Part shown: positions 60,123-64,000 of the stretch, in pieces
Layout: the number at the start of each line of letters is the position of its first letter
How positions within the stretch are numbered: the stretch's first letter is position 1
Source: Gloeotrichia echinulata CP02
GTDB taxonomy: Bacteria; Cyanobacteriota; Cyanobacteriia; Cyanobacteriales; Nostocaceae
DNA: 64,000 nucleotides
Assembly: GCA_038087035.1 (NCBI GenBank)
Contig: CP051187.1
Span: forward strand, 2,671,001 to 2,735,000
Reading direction: 5' to 3'
Made by a program: the position numbers and the translations under genes
The notes under the pieces: model-generated
What the model was told of the DNA's origin: nothing
Databases searched by the model: none
What the model saw: only the letters and a program-made list of their open reading frames with translations

Positions 60123-62321
60123 TTACCATTGTGAGGACTGTAGTTGACAGTTTTTGACTACAATTTCAAGAGAAATTGGTAATAGCTGCACTGCACAAGC
60201 TTTTAATTCTGGTTGTAGGGAATCAGGACAAGATGCTGAATGGGTGAGGGCGTTGGCTTCGGCTTGGTTAGCCCATAGGGCACCCCAATGCATGGGAATA
60301 AACACTGTACCAGGGGCGATCGCCTTTGTGACCTTAGCGGGAAACCTGGCTTGACCGCGACGCGATCGCACTTCTACCCAAGAATTGTCTGTAATTGCTA
60401 ACTTTACAGCATCACGGGGGTGAATCTCAATAAACGGTTCGGGATGCATTTGCTGAATTTTCTCAATGCGCCCGGTACGTGTTAGGGTGTGCCAATGTCC
60501 ATAAAGTCTTCCAGTAGTTAAGACAAAAGGATAATTCGGGTCTGGTGGTTCGGCTAACCCCCGCGAGTGATAAGCCCCAAATCGCGCCCGTCCATCAGGG
60601 GTATGAAAGCGCAGATCGGTGTACAGTCTTTTAGAGTGAGGAGTGAGGAGTGATTCTGACTCATAACTTTTTTCAGGACTTGGCCATTGAATAGGGCTGA
60701 TTGTCAATTGTTCGTGACTGATACCCGACATATCGCAAGGGCGATCGCGAGTTAGTTGGGCGAATTCAGCATAAACTTCAGCGGAGTTAGCAAAAGTAAA
60801 TTGTTCCACAAAACCTAATCGGCGTCCAACTTCGGCGAAAATTTCCCAATCAGCTTTTGCTTGTTGTGGTGGTTGGCGGAAAGCTGGAGATAGAGTTACC
60901 ATGCGTTCAGAATTTGTCATCACGCCAGTTTTCTCACCCCATTGGGCTGCAGGTAGGAGGATGTGGGCGTAAGCTGTAGTTTCTGTAGGATAGTAGGCGT
61001 CTTGGTAAATTGTGAAAGGCGATCGCAATAATGCCTTTTTTGTCCTTTCTAAATCTGGCATACTCACAGCTGGGTTAGTCGCCGCAATCCACAATAAACC
61101 CACTGCGTCTGCTTCCAAACTAGTAATCATATCCCAAGCGGTCAAACCAGGATGAGGCGAAATTTGACCTGGTTTCAATCCCCAAAATTGTTCAACTTCA
61201 GCCCGATGCTGGGGATTTTTAATTGACCGATAACCGGGTAACAAATGCGCCAAACCGCCGGCTTCCCTTCCTCCCATTGCATTTGGCTGACCAGTAAGAG
61301 AAAAAGGCCCAGCCCCTGGCTGACCAATCTGTCCAGTCATCAGGTGCAAATTAATAATACTTCTGACCTTAGCCGTACCCTCACTGGATTGATTCACACC
61401 CATTGACCACAAAGAAAGCACCCGCTGAGATTGACCCCAATATTTAGCTGCGGTTTCTAAATCTTCAATACTAATTCCACAGCGATTTGCTACGACATCT
61501 GGAGAATAGTGGCGAATCACCTCAGCGTATGCAGAAAAATTGCTGGTACAGTCGTCAATAAATTCTAAATCAATATAATTCCAGCGCATTAATAAATGAG
61601 CGATACCATTTAATAAATCGATATCCGTACCAGGACGAATGGCTAAATGTAAATCCGCAGCTTCTGCAGTTGGTGTGCGCCGTGGATCAACCACAATCAT
61701 TTTCACATGACGATTTTTTTTGTGATATTTCGCCAGTCGATTGAAAACAATTGGGTGACATTCCGCCGTATTGGTGCCAATTAAAAATGCACAGTCAGTT
61801 AATTCCAAATCTTCATAACAGCAGGGAGGTCCATCAGCGCCAAAACTTTGAATATATCCAGATACAGCACTAGACATACATAAACGAGAGTTAGCGTCAA
61901 AATTATTTGTACCTAGACATCCTTTTAATAGTTTTTGGGCGATGTAATAATCTTCAGTTTGAAACTGACCAGAACCATACATACATATAGCTTCAGACCC
62001 TTGGGTAAAGCGCACATTTTGAATCCGCTTGGTGATGATATCAAAAACCTCATCCCAACTGACGCAGCGAAACTCTTGATCTAAAGATTCTCGCACCATT
62101 GGGTAATGAAGTCTATTTTTATCTAAAGATTCGGCAATTGTCGCGCCTTTGACACAAACCATACCCTGGCTGGATGGGTGCGCTTTATCGCCCCGTACCC
62201 GCCAAATTGGATTTCCTTGGCTATCTCGATGAGTCGCTTTTCCTGGTTGGGCTGGGGGGGAAACTTCTAGTCCACAGCCAACGCCACAGTAAGGACAGAC
62301 GGTTTTGGTAAATTCACTCAT
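60123..62321 (-). CDS. narB: NarB, ferredoxin-nitrate reductase
   Basis: From ATG 62321 the protein has 732 residues. The N-terminal [4Fe-4S] cysteines are in TVCPYCGVGCGLEV (about 6-19) and GMVCVKGAT (about 55-63). The molybdenum-coordinating Cys is probably in ANSRLCMSSAVSGY (about 147-160). The molybdopterin-binding C-terminal domain has LTTGRLYGHWHTLTRTGR and VFIPMHWG. It reduces nitrate to nitrite with ferredoxin. A start 32 codons upstream would lie within a repeat. The gene follows nrtD by 189 bp. Confidence 0.96.
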   Translation of the reverse strand: MSEFTKTVCPYCGVGCGLEVSPPAQPGKATHRDSQGNPIWRVRGDKAHPSSQGMVCVKGATIAESLDKNRLHYPMVRESLDQEFRCVSWDEVFDIITKRIQNVRFTQGSEAICMYGSGQFQTEDYYIAQKLLKGCLGTNNFDANSRLCMSSAVSGYIQSFGADGPPCCYEDLELTDCAFLIGTNTAECHPIVFNRLAKYHKKNRHVKMIVVDPRRTPTAEAADLHLAIRPGTDIDLLNGIAHLLMRWNYIDLEFIDDCTSNFSAYAEVIRHYSPDVVANRCGISIEDLETAAKYWGQSQRVLSLWSMGVNQSSEGTAKVRSIINLHLMTGQIGQPGAGPFSLTGQPNAMGGREAGGLAHLLPGYRSIKNPQHRAEVEQFWGLKPGQISPHPGLTAWDMITSLEADAVGLLWIAATNPAVSMPDLERTKKALLRSPFTIYQDAYYPTETTAYAHILLPAAQWGEKTGVMTNSERMVTLSPAFRQPPQQAKADWEIFAEVGRRLGFVEQFTFANSAEVYAEFAQLTRDRPCDMSGISHEQLTISPIQWPSPEKSYESESLLTPHSKRLYTDLRFHTPDGRARFGAYHSRGLAEPPDPNYPFVLTTGRLYGHWHTLTRTGRIEKIQQMHPEPFIEIHPRDAVKLAITDNSWVEVRSRRGQARFPAKVTKAIAPGTVFIPMHWGALWANQAEANALTHSASCPDSLQPELKACAVQLLPISLEIVVKNCQLQSSQW

Positions 62322-62510
62322 AATCGAAAGAATTTTTAGCTCACGCATTCGACGAAGTCGTTCCCGTAGGGTAGGCGCAAAGACGCATTCGCGGAGCGTC
62401 TCGCAGAGAAGAAGCAAAAAATTTATAGGTAATCTTAGGCTAGGAAGGGAATAATCAGGTTTCGCAAGAGAAGAGGAAGGATATTTTTAATCTTTCCTTT
62501 TTTCTCTTTT
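62322..62510. repeat. Dispersed repeat between nrtD and narB
   Basis: The segment 62340-62410 contains CGACGAAGTCGTTCCCGTAGGG and CGCATTCGCGGAGCGTCTCG, related to the repeats at 28467 and 52933. It sits directly in the narB leader, so it could form structure upstream of the narB start. Confidence 0.65.
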
Positions 62511-63359
62511 TTATTCATCATTGTGAGCGTAGCGACGATAGAGGAAGTCTAGGGCATAGTTCCGTAAGTTATAGTATTGAGGGTCTTCCATGATGCGTTT
62601 ACGGTTGCGGGGACGGGGGAAGGGAACATTGAGAATTTCGCCAATTTTAGCGGCTGGTCCGTTAGTCATCATGACCACTCGGTCTGCTAAAAATAGTGCT
62701 TCATCAATGTCATGAGTAATCATCAGAATTGTGACTTGATGTTCGCGCCAGATTTGCAGCAATTCTTCTTGTAATTCTTCTTTAGTGATAGCGTCTAATG
62801 CACCGAAAGGTTCATCAAGAATCAAGACTTGAGGACGAATAGAAAGGGCGCGGGCGATCGCCACTCGTTGCTTCATTCCCCCAGAAATTTGACTGGGTTT
62901 TTTGTCTGCGGCTTCTGTTAATCCCACCATCGCCAAATGTTCCTTGACAATAGCTCGTTTTTCTGCTCTGGGTTTTTTGGGAAATACTGAATCTACAGCT
63001 AAATACACATTTTCAAAGACACTTAGCCACGGTAGTAAACAGTAGTTTTGGAATACCATCATTCTGTCTGGGCCTGGTTCAGTGATAGGTTGATCTTGCA
63101 GTAAGACTATCCCATCGGTGGGGGAGTTGAACCCAGAAACCATGTTTAACAGCGTAGATTTACCACAGCCAGAATGACCAATAATGCAAACAAATTCCGA
63201 TTCACGAACTTTCAGGTCAACTCCATCTAAAACCGTATAAGGACCGTCAGGCGTTGGGTAAATTTTGCTAACGCCATCAATTACCAAAAAATTCTCTGCT
63301 TTCGGTGATAGCAATGGATTAACTTGGGTTGTGTTTTGATTTTTTTTAGCTACTTGCAT
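62511..63359 (-). CDS. nrtD: NrtD, nitrate ABC transporter ATP-binding subunit
   Basis: From ATG 63359 the product has 282 residues. Walker A is GHSGCGKSTL (about 63-72), the Q-loop MVFQNYCLLPWLS, the signature QISGGMKQRVAIARAL (about 159-174), Walker B VLILDEPFGALDA and the switch His in MITHDIDEAL. The C-terminal PFPRPRNRKRIMEDPQYYNLRNYALDFL matches NrtD-type subunits. It works with NrtC as the second ATPase of the nitrate/nitrite importer. Normal length. Confidence 0.94.
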   Translation of the reverse strand: MQVAKKNQNTTQVNPLLSPKAENFLVIDGVSKIYPTPDGPYTVLDGVDLKVRESEFVCIIGHSGCGKSTLLNMVSGFNSPTDGIVLLQDQPITEPGPDRMMVFQNYCLLPWLSVFENVYLAVDSVFPKKPRAEKRAIVKEHLAMVGLTEAADKKPSQISGGMKQRVAIARALSIRPQVLILDEPFGALDAITKEELQEELLQIWREHQVTILMITHDIDEALFLADRVVMMTNGPAAKIGEILNVPFPRPRNRKRIMEDPQYYNLRNYALDFLYRRYAHNDE

Positions 63360-63477
63360 AGTTATCTTTATTTTCACTCACTGACTACAGCAATTCATTA
63401 CTTCGTCGCAAACTTTCCTCAAAAATCCTCAGCGTCCCTCTGCGTTTAAAAAAGTAAATCTTTTATCCAAATGGTAT

Positions 63478-64000
63478 TTAAGTCTGTAAAGCTTTCTGTT
63501 TCTTCGCCAGTTTTTGTTGATTGAGAAAGTCAATCATTTCATTCCGCAAATTGTAATAACTGGGATGGTTGACTACTTCTAGGCGTTGACGGGGACGGGG
63601 GACATTGACTTCGATAATTTGGCCGATATGGGCTTCGGGTCCATTGGTGAGCAGAACGATGCGATCGCTCAATAATAGCGCTTCATCAACATCATGAGTT
63701 ACCATTACACAGGTCAGGTTGTGTTCGTTGCAGATTTTCATCAGTTGTTCCTGCAAACTACCCCTTGTTAAAGCATCTAATGCACCAAATGGTTCATCTA
63801 GCAATAATAATTTGGGACGAATTGCTAAAGCCCTGGCGATCGCTACCCGTTGTTTCATCCCTCCAGATAATTGACTAGGACGCTTCTTTGCTGCTTGGCG
63901 CAATCCCACCATATCAATGTGTTCTTCAACAATGGCTTGGCGTGCGGTTTTGGGTTGATTATGATAAACTTCATCCACTGCTAAGGCGATGTTTTCTCGC
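63478..64000 (-). CDS. nrtC: NrtC-like nitrate transporter ATPase, partial and lacking the usual C-terminal domain
   Basis: The window edge cuts its 5' end. The visible part contains the ABC signature QLSGGMKQRVAIARAL, Walker B LLLLDEPFGALDA and the switch His VTHDVDEAL. The frame is open from the edge (RENIALAVDEV). It ends at FLNQQKLAKKQKALQT with a stop at 63478. Typical NrtC carries an additional NrtA-like binding domain of some 350-400 residues after the ATPase part; here nothing of it remains in the 118 bp before nrtD. The order nrtC-nrtD-narB is normal. Confidence 0.85.
   Translation of the reverse strand, partial: RENIALAVDEVYHNQPKTARQAIVEEHIDMVGLRQAAKKRPSQLSGGMKQRVAIARALAIRPKLLLLDEPFGALDALTRGSLQEQLMKICNEHNLTCVMVTHDVDEALLLSDRIVLLTNGPEAHIGQIIEVNVPRPRQRLEVVNHPSYYNLRNEMIDFLNQQKLAKKQKALQT

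Noticed and set aside
60154..60354. 66-codon plus-strand frame within narB
   Set aside because: It lies antisense to the conserved C-terminal domain of nitrate reductase and shows no independent signals.

Overview
The window is chromosomal DNA from a cyanobacterium, most likely a filamentous heterocyst-forming one (Nostoc/Anabaena group). The signs are photosystem I genes in the order psaF-psaJ-psaL, a ferredoxin-type nitrate reductase next to nrt transporter genes, FurC, RemA and CRR6 homologues, many HIP1 octamers (GCGATCGC), and abundant heptanucleotide repeats (ATTTGTC / AATGACC) of the kind known from Nostocales. Species was not determined.

Layout. 1-4.4 kb: a type IV pilus operon (end of pilM, then pilN, pilO, pilQ). 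4.6-6.3 kb: a Phd/VapC-type toxin-antitoxin pair and two unrecognised small genes. 6.7-16.3 kb: HU, a CobD-like enzyme, an unusual flavoprotein, a phytol-kinase-type enzyme, an XRE regulator, a DUF3685 protein, FurC, a candidate small RNA and crr6. 17-27.8 kb: GT9 glycosyltransferase, ispD, an IS1634-type insertion next to a truncated TPR gene, scpB, an IS605-type tnpA/tnpB element, DUF760, an HtrA protease and a LysM-M23 peptidase. 28-29.6 kb: a gene-poor repeat region with four near-identical 115-bp repeats. 29.6-35.6 kb: an isochorismatase-like hydrolase, ispG, a carboxyl-terminal processing protease, an RRM protein with a long leader, and rpsU. 35.8-41.5 kb: a prohibitin-family protein, then a small island with a broken PIN toxin, a nonsense-interrupted restriction enzyme and an intact C5 methyltransferase, then an EF-G-like GTPase gene carrying an in-frame palindromic repeat. 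41.8-52.4 kb: TPR, PsiE and Rpn-type proteins, remA-gmk, psaL/psaJ/psaF, tsaD, a hydrolase, an ACT-like protein, a GNAT enzyme and tRNA-Pro(TGG). 53-58 kb: a CHAT-FHA protease-like protein, an unknown protein, an IS607-derived element and an FHA-PrsW membrane protease. 58-64 kb: a toxin-antitoxin relic ending in a heptamer array, then nitrate assimilation genes on the minus strand (nrtC end, nrtD, narB, nitrate-reductase-associated protein) and a second PsiE-like gene.

Working together: pilM-N-O-Q form the pilus alignment and secretin complex; ispD and ispG both serve the MEP isoprenoid pathway; psaF, psaJ and psaL are PSI subunits in the order associated with tetrameric PSI; nrtC, nrtD and narB import and reduce nitrate. 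The accessory content is dominated by small mobile DNA: a MITE in two copies with perfect 10-bp target duplications, IS605 and IS607 relics, several hairpin repeat families, and heptamer arrays that supply the start codons of at least three genes. The most unusual gene group is the pair of FHA-linked proteases (CHAT-FHA and FHA-PrsW) within 4.6 kb.
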